From Methanomassiliicoccales archaeon PtaU1.Bin124 (GTDB lineage: Archaea > Thermoplasmatota > Thermoplasmata > Methanomassiliicoccales > UBA472), in contig MVRC01000015.1 of assembly GCA_002067865.1 (NCBI GenBank), forward strand, positions 186,001-250,000: DNA of 64,000 bases, written 5' to 3'. The translations under genes and the position numbers were made by a program. The notes below the pieces were generated by a model. That model had not been told where the DNA came from and did not search any database. It saw nothing but the letters and a program-made list of their open reading frames with translations. Below, piece after piece: positions 35,183-44,601 of this stretch (its first letter is position 1; each line of letters opens with the position of its first letter).

Positions 35183-35191
35183 ACATATATG
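35183..35191 (+). promoter_or_regulatory. TATA box of the initiator tRNA gene
   Basis: ACATATATG, 31-39 nt before the first tRNA base at 35222, a normal distance for a tRNA promoter with a short leader. Confidence 0.5.
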
Positions 35192-35221
35192 TAGGGCATC
35201 CCTGTTAGGATGCTCCACAAT

Positions 35222-35299
35222 AGCGGGGTAGGGTAGCCAGGACATCCCGTCGGGCTCATAACCCGGAGACCGGTCGTTCAAATCGACCCCCCGCTACCA
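35222..35299 (+). tRNA. Initiator tRNA-Met (CAT)
   Basis: Acceptor AGCGGGG pairs with CCCCGCT, giving the A1:U72 pair of archaeal initiators. The anticodon arm GGG-CTCATAA-CCC has the three consecutive G:C pairs diagnostic of initiator tRNA. T-arm GTTCAAATC; CCA is encoded (35297-35299). No intron. Confidence 0.95.
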
Positions 35300-35365
35300 T
35301 CACGTTTTTATCAAGCCTGGCATAATATACGGGCGTCATCACCCAGAGATTTTGGCGGCGAGCAC

Positions 35366-36907
35366 ATGCGAGTTGAGGTCTTGGTCATCGGCGGTGGCGC
35401 GACCGGCGCAGGAACAGCCCGAGACCTGGCCATGAGGGGCTTCGACGTCCTCTTGCTGGAAAGGCGGGATTTCTGTGCAGGGGCCAGCGGCGCCAACCAT
35501 GGCATGTTGCATAGCGGCGCCAGATATGTTTCGAAGGACAAGGAGTCCGCCATCGAATGCGCTTCCGAGTCAAAGGTGCTGAGGCGCATCGCCCCTCACT
35601 GCATCGAGGACACCGGCGGTCTCTTCGTCAGACTGGCCGAAGAGGATGCCAGTTATGCCGATTCCTTTTCGGAAAGGTGCAGGTCCGCAGGGGTCAGCGC
35701 GTCGCATCTCACTTCCAGAGAGCTTCGCGAACTGGAACCTGAACTGGCATCGACCGTCTCTGACGGTTATTCGGTCATGGACGGGTCGATCGATCCGTTC
35801 CGCCTGGTGCTGTCGAACATCGAGTCTGCCAGGGAGGCGGGTGCGACGGTCAGGAACTATTGCACCGTGAAGGCCATGGCCATCGATGAATGTCGCATCA
35901 CCAGGGTGCAGATGGAGGACCGCCGCAATGGGGCCAAGACCTGGATCGACCCTGAGATCGTGGTGAACACCGCGGGCGCCTGGGCGGACAAGGTGGCGGA
36001 GATGGCCGGATGCCACCTGGACATGACCCGTGACTACGGTGCGATGGTAGTCTACAACGGAAGGCTGGTGGACCGATTGATCAACCGGCTCAGGGCTCCA
36101 TCGGACGGCGACATCATCGTTCCCAACCACACGGCCATGATCGTTGGCACCACGTCACGTAAAGTGGCCGATCCCGACCTGGCGGTCCCGGACCGCCAAG
36201 AACTGGTGAGGCTACGGTCCGAGGCGGAGCAGGTGCTTCCAGCCATGAGGGACTGCCGTCTGGTGCGCGTGTACGGCGGCGCCAGGCCGCTGGCCTCGGC
36301 ATGCGCTGGGAGGGATGCAAGCCGAACCTGCAGCATCATCGATCACTCTGACCAAGGGGTGGAAAACCTTCTGAGCGTGGTGGGCGGAAAGCTCACCACA
36401 TACCGTGCAATGGCCCAGTCTGCTTCGGACAAGGTGGAGGAGAGGCTTGGTCCCAGGTCACCCTGTCGTACATCGTTGGAGCCCCTGCCATCTCCGGAAA
36501 AGATTCCAGGCGGCCTGCTGGACCATCAAAGAAGGTCCCTCCTGAGGAGATATGGCGGGATGCCGATCAGAGACACCGGTCCGCTGCATGGGGCAAAGAC
36601 GTCCTGCAGCTGTGAACAGGTGATGAGGTTCGAACTGGACCACTTTGCACGTTCGGACGACGTCCTGGGGGTCGCCGATCTGATGCGCCGAACCCGGGCA
36701 GGAATGGGGTACTGCCAATCGCTCGATTGCGTCTGGGAGATGCTCTCTGCCTTGGCAGAGAACGGTAAATGGAACGAAGGTGCTCTGCAGGATTTCCTGG
36801 CCGAGCGGGACAAGGGGCTGCTGCCATTATTGTCCGGCGATCAGCTTCGCCAGGAGATCTTCAGGGCACATCTTCTGCCGACCACGCCGGGCGGTGAGGC
36901 CAAATGA
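35366..36907 (+). CDS. glpA: Anaerobic glycerol-3-phosphate dehydrogenase, subunit A
   Basis: 513-residue FAD enzyme oxidising sn-glycerol-3-phosphate to dihydroxyacetone phosphate. Seen: Rossmann GGGATGAGTARD at the N-terminus with ERRDF, SGANHGMLHSGARYV, GAWADKV, and YGGARPLAS and VVGGKLTTYR near the C-terminal half. A BFD-like [2Fe-2S] tail follows (SCSCEQ ... YCQSLDC, about residues 412-460). The promoter ATAATATACG (35321-35330) is 36-45 nt before the ATG. The ATGs of glpB (36904) and the glpC start at 38009 overlap, so it is a glpABC operon. Confidence 0.93.
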   Translation: MRVEVLVIGGGATGAGTARDLAMRGFDVLLLERRDFCAGASGANHGMLHSGARYVSKDKESAIECASESKVLRRIAPHCIEDTGGLFVRLAEEDASYADSFSERCRSAGVSASHLTSRELRELEPELASTVSDGYSVMDGSIDPFRLVLSNIESAREAGATVRNYCTVKAMAIDECRITRVQMEDRRNGAKTWIDPEIVVNTAGAWADKVAEMAGCHLDMTRDYGAMVVYNGRLVDRLINRLRAPSDGDIIVPNHTAMIVGTTSRKVADPDLAVPDRQELVRLRSEAEQVLPAMRDCRLVRVYGGARPLASACAGRDASRTCSIIDHSDQGVENLLSVVGGKLTTYRAMAQSASDKVEERLGPRSPCRTSLEPLPSPEKIPGGLLDHQRRSLLRRYGGMPIRDTGPLHGAKTSCSCEQVMRFELDHFARSDDVLGVADLMRRTRAGMGYCQSLDCVWEMLSALAENGKWNEGALQDFLAERDKGLLPLLSGDQLRQEIFRAHLLPTTPGGEAK

Positions 36908-38019
36908 GAACGACCATTCTTCGTTCCAGTGAAGCGGTGGTGATCGGCCAGGGACTTACCGGTCTGTTCTGCGCTTGGAGTCTGGCACGCAAGGGGTACA
37001 AGGTGGATGTGATCGGGCGCGGAACGCCGGCCTCGCAAATGTCTAGCGGTTGCATATCTGACCTAGGGTCCACCAAGGCCATGGAGGCCATCGGAATGGA
37101 CCGGTCCGAGGCTTTCCTTGCGTTGATCGATGCCGGTTCGTCATTCCTGGAGCTCATGAAGGCCGAGGGACTGGATCTCATCGAACCGACCGACATCTTG
37201 ATCGACGGACACGGCATGGGTCATCAGGCCAGCCTGTGTCAGAAATGGACCTTGACGAAGAAGGACATCTCCGATGCTGCGGTGGTCCACCTCGTGCTAC
37301 CTGCCGATAACGGTTCCCTTCTCAAGGCCTCGTTGATGGCTGGTTCGAAGGACATCGAGGTAAAAGCATCACCACTTCCATCATCGCCGGATGAATGCGA
37401 GATGAGGGAGAGGGTTTTGCGCGCAGCCTCTAATTCGGAGGCCGACCTAGTGATCGTTCCCCCGTTGTTCGGCCTGAAGAACTACCGCAGCTTCATGGAG
37501 CTTCTGGAGCGTGGAGATCGAACACAGGTCAGGGAATATTATGCGCCCCTCGGCCTGCCTGGGAAAAGGGTGGTCCAAGCCATGCGCAACGCGGGGGCGA
37601 GGGAAGAAGTGGCCATCCATGATATGGACGTACGCAAGGTCATCATCAAGTCTGGAAGGGTGAAGCGCCTCGGTGTGAGGTCTGGACTGAGAGAGTTCGA
37701 TCTGGACGTTCAGGCGCTGATCCATTGCGGCGGCGGATTGGTCGGAGGAGGGTTAGGCGTCTCCGGTACGTCGGCTGTCGATCCGCTCGACACCTTCGAT
37801 ACGATATCGGTCGGAACCGGTTCGAACAAATATTCAGTTCTGGGAGAAGGGCTGCGCACCGATGGCCGACTCCATCTTCATCAAAATGGGGCAAGGGTGG
37901 CGAACGCCCTTGCGGCCGGTTCTATCCTTCCTGGATTGAACCTACCATCTGGGGCAGGGATGGGCCCTTGCTTGGCGACGGCCTTGCTAGCGGCGGAGGA
38001 GGTCGGAAATGGTAGGTGA
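36904..38019 (+). CDS. glpB: Anaerobic glycerol-3-phosphate dehydrogenase, subunit B
   Basis: 371-residue flavoprotein. The N-terminal AVVIGQGLTGLFCAWSLARKGYKV is an FAD/NAD-binding fold; SQMSSGCISDLG, YYAPLGLPGKRVVQAM and a C-terminal ALAAGSILPGLN/GMGPCLATA are GlpB-like. GlpB links the catalytic A subunit to the iron-sulfur subunit C. Overlaps glpA by four and glpC by eleven bases. Confidence 0.88.
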   Translation: MRTTILRSSEAVVIGQGLTGLFCAWSLARKGYKVDVIGRGTPASQMSSGCISDLGSTKAMEAIGMDRSEAFLALIDAGSSFLELMKAEGLDLIEPTDILIDGHGMGHQASLCQKWTLTKKDISDAAVVHLVLPADNGSLLKASLMAGSKDIEVKASPLPSSPDECEMRERVLRAASNSEADLVIVPPLFGLKNYRSFMELLERGDRTQVREYYAPLGLPGKRVVQAMRNAGAREEVAIHDMDVRKVIIKSGRVKRLGVRSGLREFDLDVQALIHCGGGLVGGGLGVSGTSAVDPLDTFDTISVGTGSNKYSVLGEGLRTDGRLHLHQNGARVANALAAGSILPGLNLPSGAGMGPCLATALLAAEEVGNGR

Positions 38020-39046
38020 AGCGGACCGCTGCATCAAGTGCGGCAGCTGTATGCGCGCCTGTCCCGTCGTTTCAAAGGTGGGCGAAGGTGTGTTCCCTGG
38101 GCCTAGGTCGCTGGCAGTGGACGGTCCCCGGGGTAGGAGGAACGCCATCCGGGCATCGGATGAACTGCTGAAATGTTCGATGTGCCACGCCTGCGCCTCG
38201 GCCTGCCCCATGAAGATCGAGATCCCAAGCGCAATACTCCGTTTGAGGGAGACAGGGTTCGATGAGAACGCCCTTAGGCCAGGCCATGCCCGCATGGTCC
38301 ACAACATCGACCAGCATCGTTCCTCGGTGGAACCGGTGGCATACTCTTCACTGCCTTCAGATCCTGCCTCGGAGCTGTGCTTCTTCCCTGGTTGCATCGG
38401 CCGATATCGCCTGCCAGACATCGCATCGGCCGCGATCGGTATCCTGCACGGGTTCGGCACGTCCGCATCATGCCCGAATGAATTGGTCTGCTGCGGTTCT
38501 CCTTTGGAGAAGATCGGGGACAAGGCAAGGCAGCTGCGTCTTCAAGAACAAAACCTATCCATACTGGAGCGATACGACCGGATCGTCACCTCTTGCCCCG
38601 GATGCACCGGTCAATTGGCAGAAGGATATGGGCTGGACGCGATGCATCTGGTCGAGCACCTGTTCGAAGATGTGGGGCTGTCTAAGATATCCCATGCCGC
38701 TAGACACCGGGATGTGAAGGTGGCGGTGCACCATCCATGTCACCTGAACAGGCTGGTCGGGCCACATACCAAGGAGTATACCATTCAGTTGCTGCAGGCG
38801 ATACCCGGGGTGAAACTGGTCGATTATGATGCCCAGGAGGACTGTTGCGGCGCTGGCGGGTCCCTCCTTTCAGGATACCCTGATATCGCCGATGTCATCG
38901 GTTCGGACAAGGCATCCTCCGCTGCCGCCGCTGGAGCGGACATGATAGTAGCGGCATGCCCCTTCTGCGTGATCAACCTGGGCCGTTCTGGCACGATGCC
39001 GACACAGGACCTGGGCCAGTTCCTCTTTGCATCGTTGAAGCGCTAG
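38009..39046 (+). CDS. glpC: Anaerobic glycerol-3-phosphate dehydrogenase, iron-sulfur subunit C (HdrB/GlpC type)
   Basis: 345 residues. Two [4Fe-4S] motifs, CIKCGSCMRACPV (8-20) and CSMCHACASACPM (about 56-68), are followed by two CCG domains (LVCCGSPLEK and EDCCGAGGS), which in HdrB-type proteins hold non-cubane clusters or bind flavin/quinone. HPCHLNRLVGPHT and CPFCVINLG complete the CCG pattern. It passes electrons to a membrane quinone or another acceptor. GlpC in bacteria anchors to the membrane; here no membrane helix is seen. Ends in TAG. Confidence 0.88.
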   Translation: MVGEADRCIKCGSCMRACPVVSKVGEGVFPGPRSLAVDGPRGRRNAIRASDELLKCSMCHACASACPMKIEIPSAILRLRETGFDENALRPGHARMVHNIDQHRSSVEPVAYSSLPSDPASELCFFPGCIGRYRLPDIASAAIGILHGFGTSASCPNELVCCGSPLEKIGDKARQLRLQEQNLSILERYDRIVTSCPGCTGQLAEGYGLDAMHLVEHLFEDVGLSKISHAARHRDVKVAVHHPCHLNRLVGPHTKEYTIQLLQAIPGVKLVDYDAQEDCCGAGGSLLSGYPDIADVIGSDKASSAAAAGADMIVAACPFCVINLGRSGTMPTQDLGQFLFASLKR

Positions 39047-39093
39047 TTGAACGCGACAATCTCAAATACCTAAAGGATTGGTTCAGGGACAAG

Positions 39094-39309
39094 ATGAACC
39101 CAAAACCCTTGTGTTTCACATGCCTCCACCGTGAGAACCGCCCTGAGCTGGGCGTCAACGACCAGTTGATCTACTGCCGCAAAAAGGACATGGTCGTGAG
39201 GCCCAAGGTGGAATGCACCGTTTTCTATCGGGCAACGCAGCAATCGATCAAGGAGCTGCACAAGTCCCTCTACGGGACGATAGACGAGGAAGGCGAAGGA
39301 GAGATCTAA
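39094..39309 (+). CDS. Small four-cysteine protein
   Basis: 71 residues with CFTC (7, 10), C28 and C41, probably a small metal-binding protein; function unknown. The ATG at 39094 is about 25 nt after AAATACCTAAAG (39064-39075), giving a leaderless mRNA separate from glpABC. Its stop overlaps the convergent RAD55-like gene by four bases. Confidence 0.65.
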   Translation: MNPKPLCFTCLHRENRPELGVNDQLIYCRKKDMVVRPKVECTVFYRATQQSIKELHKSLYGTIDEEGEGEI

Positions 39310-39989
39310 CGCCATTCCAGCAGCGGATTCGTAACATTCGTGTCCACTGATCTGATCTCAAAGGGGATCCACTGGTTGGCAGCTGGTATGCCGCGCATAT
39401 GGCGGATGCGCATGCGCCGGTTCAAGTCCTCATCGAACTTCAGCTCCAGCACGCCGTCGGCTATGGCCATGAGATGGTTCACCGTCTTTTCGTCATGCAC
39501 TCCGTCGTGCACCGAGAAGACCGCGGTGCCGAACTCGTTCCTGACCCGTGAACTGGATATCTGGAAGAACTTCAATACCACATTGGACTGGTTGTACAGG
39601 AACAGTGTCGAAAGGGTATAGAAGAAGATCCGCACCGGTTTGCCATATTCCCCGGCGATGGCCGCCACGTTGAACATAATGCCTTCGATGTCCCCGGCCG
39701 GTCTGACCTCGCTCCTTGCGAACGAGGCCCTCTCATCGACCGTTCCCAGCAAACTGGAGTGGTAATCGATGATGAACAGCTTCTTGCCCAGCAGCTTGTC
39801 CGTCTTGATGCCGAAGTTGCGCATTATGGCCAGCAGGTCCGCTGGCAATACGTCCATGGTGACGAAGATGACCGTCTCGCCCCCGTCCAGGTAATCCTTG
39901 GCCAAGCTGACGTCGAACTCCAGCATGCCGATGCCGGGGGACCCCATCATGAGAATGGAGCACATGTCTGGCAATGATGCTTTGATCAT
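39306..39989 (-). CDS. RAD55/KaiC-like protein with lost P-loop
   Basis: 227 residues with the RecA-core order of the archaeal RAD55 family: first strand and P-loop at GSPGIGML (16-23), then VIFVTMDV, KLFIIDYHSS (Walker B position), IFFYTLSTLFLYN and a conserved C-terminal sheet. The canonical GSPGxGKS/T reads GIGML: the ATP-binding Lys and Ser/Thr are replaced by Met and Leu, so it probably does not hydrolyse ATP. It follows the GvpD-like ATPase gene after nine bases and probably acts with it. Confidence 0.8.
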   Translation of the reverse strand: MIKASLPDMCSILMMGSPGIGMLEFDVSLAKDYLDGGETVIFVTMDVLPADLLAIMRNFGIKTDKLLGKKLFIIDYHSSLLGTVDERASFARSEVRPAGDIEGIMFNVAAIAGEYGKPVRIFFYTLSTLFLYNQSNVVLKFFQISSSRVRNEFGTAVFSVHDGVHDEKTVNHLMAIADGVLELKFDEDLNRRMRIRHMRGIPAANQWIPFEIRSVDTNVTNPLLEWR

Positions 39990-39998
39990 CGGTCCACC

Positions 39999-41459
39999 TC
40001 ACACGATGGGGGTGAGCGAGATCTTTCCGCCCTTGGCTCGCTCTTCCATTGCCAGGGCGTTGCATTCAGTGAACGGTTCCTCGCCGTAGATGACGATGGT
40101 ACCACCTATGCGATCGGCCTTGATGTGCACGTTCGCGAGGTCGGACAGCCTCTCCTTCGAACGGGATGAAGGTGACGTGATGCAAACGCACACTCCCTTG
40201 TTCCGCTTCATGATGCCCAGATGCTCTGGCATCTGGTCCATGACCTTCTCCCCATAGATCGATTCCAATGTATCAAAGCCAAGGAGCGAGAGCATGGGGG
40301 ATTCGGTGCCGCTCAGGCTGTAGGATATGGTCTTCCACTTCAGGTCGGTGGCGGCATTGGACCCTTCGACCGGCATGATGTACGGGGCCGAAGCCTCCAT
40401 CTGGGAAGCGACCTCAGGCACACGTACGCACCTCTCGAACTGTTCCTTGCTGACCAGCGAGGCCATCTGTGTCCGCACGGCGTCGGCGCTGACCTTGCGC
40501 AACGGCACCCAGAGCACGCCTCTCCTCATGGAAACGAAGTTCGCTACCAGGGATTGCTCGATGAGGCCGCTTACGCTGGAGGGCACGCCCGGTCCCAGCT
40601 CGACCAGGACCATGGAACCCCTTTCCAGGCCGCCGTTAGTGAGCCTGTCCAGATCGATGATCCCGCTCGAAACGTGCCCGTTGTGGTCCTCAATGGCCAT
40701 CCACCCGGTGTGGGCGGGGATGCGGTCGGAACCATAACCGAAGGTCTGGATCTTTCCGCCTTTTAAGGTGAATAGGTATTTTGGCTGCTGTATCTCACAG
40801 CCGCGCAACTTGACGATCTCGATCTCCCTGACCCGTCTACGGTTGAATTCGCTCCGGGATACGATGACGACACCGTCACCCAGGTAGTCGAGCGATTGCT
40901 CGGTGTTCTCCAGGACATAGAGCACATTGGAGCCGTAGCCTTCCACCAGGTCCTTCTGCAATGCGGAAATGAGCGACGAGAACGTCATGCCGTAGCGTTC
41001 GGCCAGCGCATCGATGCTGTCGATGACGATCAAGGTCCGTGCCGGGGCCATGGTCTCGACCAGTTCATAGAGGCTTTCCAGCTCCCCCAGGTCACGACCG
41101 ATGGAGATCGACATCTCCTTCTTCGGGGCACCCATCTGCTGAGATCCCAGCCCTTTGAGCTTGCTAAGGCCGTTGCGGCTCTTCTGGCTGATCTTCCCGC
41201 TGGGGTCCTTCACGGATGGATACGCTATTCCCATCAGCCGGTCCTCCAGCCATGGGAAATGCTGCATGAGGGCGCTGTCAGAGACCCTGGTGGAGAAGTA
41301 ATACCCCTTCTCGATATGCGCCAGTTCCTCTATCACCTGGAGCGCGAAGGTGGTCTTGCCTGCCCCCGCCACCCCTCTGACGATAAGGGAATGCCCGCCC
41401 GGACTGGTGAAGAACGTGAAAATCTCGGACGGTATGCGCATCTTCTCGTACGATTCCAT
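39999..41459 (-). CDS. GvpD/KaiC-like P-loop ATPase
   Basis: 486 residues from ATG 41459 (ATG 41465 is also open). The first half is a RecA-type ATPase with GGHSLIVRGVAGAGKTTFA (P-loop 29-37) and Walker B TLIVIDSID, as in the P-loop domain of GvpD, the gas-vesicle regulator of haloarchaea. The second half (from about 245, GIIDLDRLTNGGLERG) looks like a degenerate second RecA domain with GPGVPSSVSG in place of a P-loop. No gas-vesicle genes are present, so a signalling role is more likely. A TATATAG box at 41478-41484 suits a leaderless start. Operon with the RAD55-like gene. Confidence 0.82.
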   Translation of the reverse strand: MESYEKMRIPSEIFTFFTSPGGHSLIVRGVAGAGKTTFALQVIEELAHIEKGYYFSTRVSDSALMQHFPWLEDRLMGIAYPSVKDPSGKISQKSRNGLSKLKGLGSQQMGAPKKEMSISIGRDLGELESLYELVETMAPARTLIVIDSIDALAERYGMTFSSLISALQKDLVEGYGSNVLYVLENTEQSLDYLGDGVVIVSRSEFNRRRVREIEIVKLRGCEIQQPKYLFTLKGGKIQTFGYGSDRIPAHTGWMAIEDHNGHVSSGIIDLDRLTNGGLERGSMVLVELGPGVPSSVSGLIEQSLVANFVSMRRGVLWVPLRKVSADAVRTQMASLVSKEQFERCVRVPEVASQMEASAPYIMPVEGSNAATDLKWKTISYSLSGTESPMLSLLGFDTLESIYGEKVMDQMPEHLGIMKRNKGVCVCITSPSSRSKERLSDLANVHIKADRIGGTIVIYGEEPFTECNALAMEERAKGGKISLTPIV

Positions 41460-41616
41460 CAACATGCCTTCTATTGTCTATATATCACCACCCGGCTCAT
41501 TATTAAACAAATTTGCGAACAAATTATCAAATCACAGATTGAATCGTCGCAAATAGGTGCGGCGATGAAACATTTAAATTCACTGTATCAAATGGGGCCA
41601 GTGGGGAATGGGATAG

Positions 41617-42807
41617 ATGCAGGCAGTCATACTAGCCGCCGGAGAGGGCACGAGATTGCGACCGTTCACGCTGACCCGCCCGAAGGTCATGCTGCCTGTC
41701 GGTAACCGTCCCATCCTGGAGTTCGTGGTCGAATCGCTCGTGGCCAATGGTGTTCGGGACATAGTCATGGTGGTCGGCTACCACAAGGAGCGCATCATGT
41801 CGTTCTTCGGCGATGGCTCGAAGTTCGGAGCGCGCATCAGCTACGTGGTCCAGGACAAGCAGCTCGGCACCGGCCATGCCATGATGTATCTCAAGGGCGT
41901 GGTGAAGGGAAGGTTCCTTCTTTTACCAGGCGACAACATAGTCGACAAAGAGGCCGTGGCCGCATTGCTCACGATCAATGAGGGCAGCGCGGTCCTCGTG
42001 ACCGAGAGCGACGAGCCTTCCAAGTATGGCGTGGTCGAATTGAGCCAGGGCCGAGTGGTTCAGATACATGAAAAGCCCCGGGAGACGGTAGGGAACATCA
42101 TCAACACCGGGCTGTACAATTTCCAGGGCGACATCCTTCCGCTCATCGAGCATGAGGTGAAGCAGGGGAAATACGGCATCACCGAAGCGCTCCAGGGAGT
42201 TCTAAAGAGGATGGACCTCAGCGGCATCAGGCTGAGGGGCCGATGGGAGGATGCGGTCTATCCCTGGGACCTGGTGCGCCTGAACGAGATCGCGCTGGAG
42301 AGCGGAGGGCAGGACATCAACGGGACCATCGAACCTGGCGCCACCATTAAAGGCCCGGTCCGCATCGGAAAGGGCACCAAGATCAGGTCAGGCTGCTACG
42401 TCGAGGGACCGGTCGTCATCGGCGAGGGCTGCGACATCGGACCATCGGTGAGCATCATGCCGTCCACCAGCATCGGCAACGGCACGAACATCGACCCGTT
42501 CACCTGCATCAAGAACAGCATCATCATGGCGAACGTCAACATCGGTTCGCATTCCAACATCTGCCAGAGCGTGATCGACGACAGCGTCAGGATAGCCTCC
42601 AACTTCGCTGCCACCTGCGGTGACGCGAACGTGCAGATCGAGAAGCAATGGCATTCCGTTGACAACATCGGGTGCATGGTGGGGGAGGAGACCTCCATCG
42701 GGGCCGGGGCCATAGTTTCGTCCGGCAGCATCATCGGCTCGTCGTGCCGCATTGGGAACGGCGCCAAGGTCTCAGGTTATCTGGAAAACAGGAGCATAGT
42801 GATCTGA
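41617..42807 (+). CDS. glmU: Bifunctional sugar-1-phosphate nucleotidylyltransferase/acetyltransferase (GlmU-like)
   Basis: 396 residues. The N-terminal nucleotidyltransferase has LAAGEGTRLRPFTLTRPKVMLPVGN and LGTGHAM; from about residue 235 a left-handed beta-helix of hexapeptide repeats (IGKGTKI, IGEGCDI, IGNGTNI, IGSHSNI) carries acetyltransferase activity. The likely job is GlcN-1-P -> GlcNAc-1-P -> UDP-GlcNAc; archaeal homologues may also take Glc- or GalN-1-P. Its stop overlaps the glmS ATG, and together they give the UDP-GlcNAc route. TATA-like CATTTAAATT at 41571-41580. Confidence 0.93.
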   Translation: MQAVILAAGEGTRLRPFTLTRPKVMLPVGNRPILEFVVESLVANGVRDIVMVVGYHKERIMSFFGDGSKFGARISYVVQDKQLGTGHAMMYLKGVVKGRFLLLPGDNIVDKEAVAALLTINEGSAVLVTESDEPSKYGVVELSQGRVVQIHEKPRETVGNIINTGLYNFQGDILPLIEHEVKQGKYGITEALQGVLKRMDLSGIRLRGRWEDAVYPWDLVRLNEIALESGGQDINGTIEPGATIKGPVRIGKGTKIRSGCYVEGPVVIGEGCDIGPSVSIMPSTSIGNGTNIDPFTCIKNSIIMANVNIGSHSNICQSVIDDSVRIASNFAATCGDANVQIEKQWHSVDNIGCMVGEETSIGAGAIVSSGSIIGSSCRIGNGAKVSGYLENRSIVI

Positions 42808-44600
42808 TGTGCGGCATCATCGGTTATACCGGATATCGGCAGGCAGCAGAGGTATTGATCGAGGCGTTGCGCCGTCTGGAATACCGCGGTTACGACTCTG
42901 CCGGCGTGGCCATACTCAGCCCCAGCCTCAAGATCCATAAGAAGAAGGGGGAGCTGCACCAGCTCCAGTCCAGCCTTCCGCACATCGACGGCAGGGTCGG
43001 CGTCGGCCATACCCGCTGGGCCACCTGCGGCAAGCCTTCCAACGAGAACGCCCATCCGTTCCTGGACTGCAGCGGCAAGATCGCCCTGGTCCACAACGGC
43101 ATCATCGAGAACTACATGGCGCTCAAGGAGGGTCTGCAGGAGGAGGGCCACAAGTTCTCCTCCCAGACCGATACCGAGGTCATCGTCCATCTCATCGAGA
43201 AGTTCTACCAGGGCGACCTCCACGAGGCCGTCAAGTCTGCCTTGAAGGAGATAAAGGGCACTTACGCCATCGCCGCGGTCGTCCAGGGGTCCGACGAGAT
43301 CGTCGCCGCCCGCAAGGAGAACCCACTGGTCATCGGCGTGGGCGTCAACGAGAACTTCGTTGCCTCCGACGTCACTGCGCTTCTTTCGTACACCAACAAG
43401 GTGCGCCACGTCATGGACGGCGAGACCGTCCTGGTCAGGCCCGAGGGCGTGAGGGTGTTCGATTCCGAGGGCCGGGAGGTGCACCGCGAGGACACCATCA
43501 TCACATGGAGCGCGGAGGACGCGCAAAAGGGGGGTTTCCCTCACTTCATGCTGAAAGAGATATTCGAGGAGCCCCAGGCCATCCACAATTCTTTGCTGGG
43601 GACCCTGGACATCATCGAGAACGGCGAGATCGTTCCGAACGTGCAGTTCTCTTCGATCAAGATCATCGCCTGCGGCTCATCTTACCATGCGGCCATGGTG
43701 GGTAAGTACATCCTGGAGGAGCTGGGGAAGATCCCCGTCACGCTGGAGCTCGCGTCCGAATATCGTTATTCGCCCGGGGCCAAGGAGTTCCCCCTGGTCA
43801 TCTTGATATCCCAGAGCGGCGAGACCGCCGACACGCTTGCGGCCGCCAGGGAGGCAAGGCGCAGGGGCTGCCGTACGATGGGCATAACCAACGTGATCGG
43901 TTCCACCTTGACCCGGGAAGTGGACGAGGTGGTCTACACCCGTGCCGGTCCGGAGATCGGGGTGGCCGCCACCAAGACGTTCCTTACCCAGCTCATCGCG
44001 CTCTACATCATTTCCATCCGCATAGGATTTGCCAGGAGGGTCCTCAGCCACGATGCGATGTGGAAGGCGCTCTCCGAGCTGCGCAAGATGCCTGGAGTGG
44101 TCCAGGCGGTCCTGGACAACGCCGCCGAGGTGGAGAAGACCGTGGAGCTCTTGGTCCCGGCAAGGGACATCTTCTTCATCGGCCGCAACGTGAACTACCC
44201 GACCATGCTGGAGGGCGCGCTCAAGCTGAAGGAGATATCTTACATCCATGCGGAAGGGTTCGCTGCCGGGGAGCTAAAGCACGGCCCGCTCGCCTTGCTG
44301 GACGCAACCACGCCGGTGATCGCGGTGGCCATGCGCACCGACCATACCTACGAGAAGATGCTGGCGAACATCAGCGAGGTGGCAGCGAGGGAGAGCCCGG
44401 TCCTGTCCATCGGATGCGATGGAGATAGGGAATTGGCAGCGGTCTCCGTGAACATGATCAAGGTGCCATGCGTCTCGCCGCTGTTCTCGCCCATACCGGT
44501 CACGGTGGTGCTGCAGCTCATCGCTTACTACACTGCTCAGAAGAAGGGCCGTTCCATCGACAAGCCTAAGAACCTGGCCAAGAGCGTCACGGTCGAATGA
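42807..44600 (+). CDS. glmS: Glutamine--fructose-6-phosphate aminotransferase
   Basis: 597 residues. Nucleophile Cys2 begins the Ntn glutaminase (CGIIGYTGYRQA; RLEYRGYDSAG; HTRWATCGKPSNENAHP), followed by two SIS isomerase domains (CGSSYHA, SQSGETADT, and the C-terminal GELKHGPLALLD and TVE end). Makes glucosamine-6-phosphate from fructose-6-phosphate and glutamine. The start at 42807 is fixed by the MCG start; the ORF extension to 42672 is inside glmU. Confidence 0.97.
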   Translation: MCGIIGYTGYRQAAEVLIEALRRLEYRGYDSAGVAILSPSLKIHKKKGELHQLQSSLPHIDGRVGVGHTRWATCGKPSNENAHPFLDCSGKIALVHNGIIENYMALKEGLQEEGHKFSSQTDTEVIVHLIEKFYQGDLHEAVKSALKEIKGTYAIAAVVQGSDEIVAARKENPLVIGVGVNENFVASDVTALLSYTNKVRHVMDGETVLVRPEGVRVFDSEGREVHREDTIITWSAEDAQKGGFPHFMLKEIFEEPQAIHNSLLGTLDIIENGEIVPNVQFSSIKIIACGSSYHAAMVGKYILEELGKIPVTLELASEYRYSPGAKEFPLVILISQSGETADTLAAAREARRRGCRTMGITNVIGSTLTREVDEVVYTRAGPEIGVAATKTFLTQLIALYIISIRIGFARRVLSHDAMWKALSELRKMPGVVQAVLDNAAEVEKTVELLVPARDIFFIGRNVNYPTMLEGALKLKEISYIHAEGFAAGELKHGPLALLDATTPVIAVAMRTDHTYEKMLANISEVAARESPVLSIGCDGDRELAAVSVNMIKVPCVSPLFSPIPVTVVLQLIAYYTAQKKGRSIDKPKNLAKSVTVE

Positions 44601-44601
44601 C

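Noticed and set aside
41544-41565. TCGTCGC...GCGGCGA partial inverted repeat upstream of glmU
   Set aside because: One mismatch per arm and an arbitrary position before the TATA box; not enough to call an operator.
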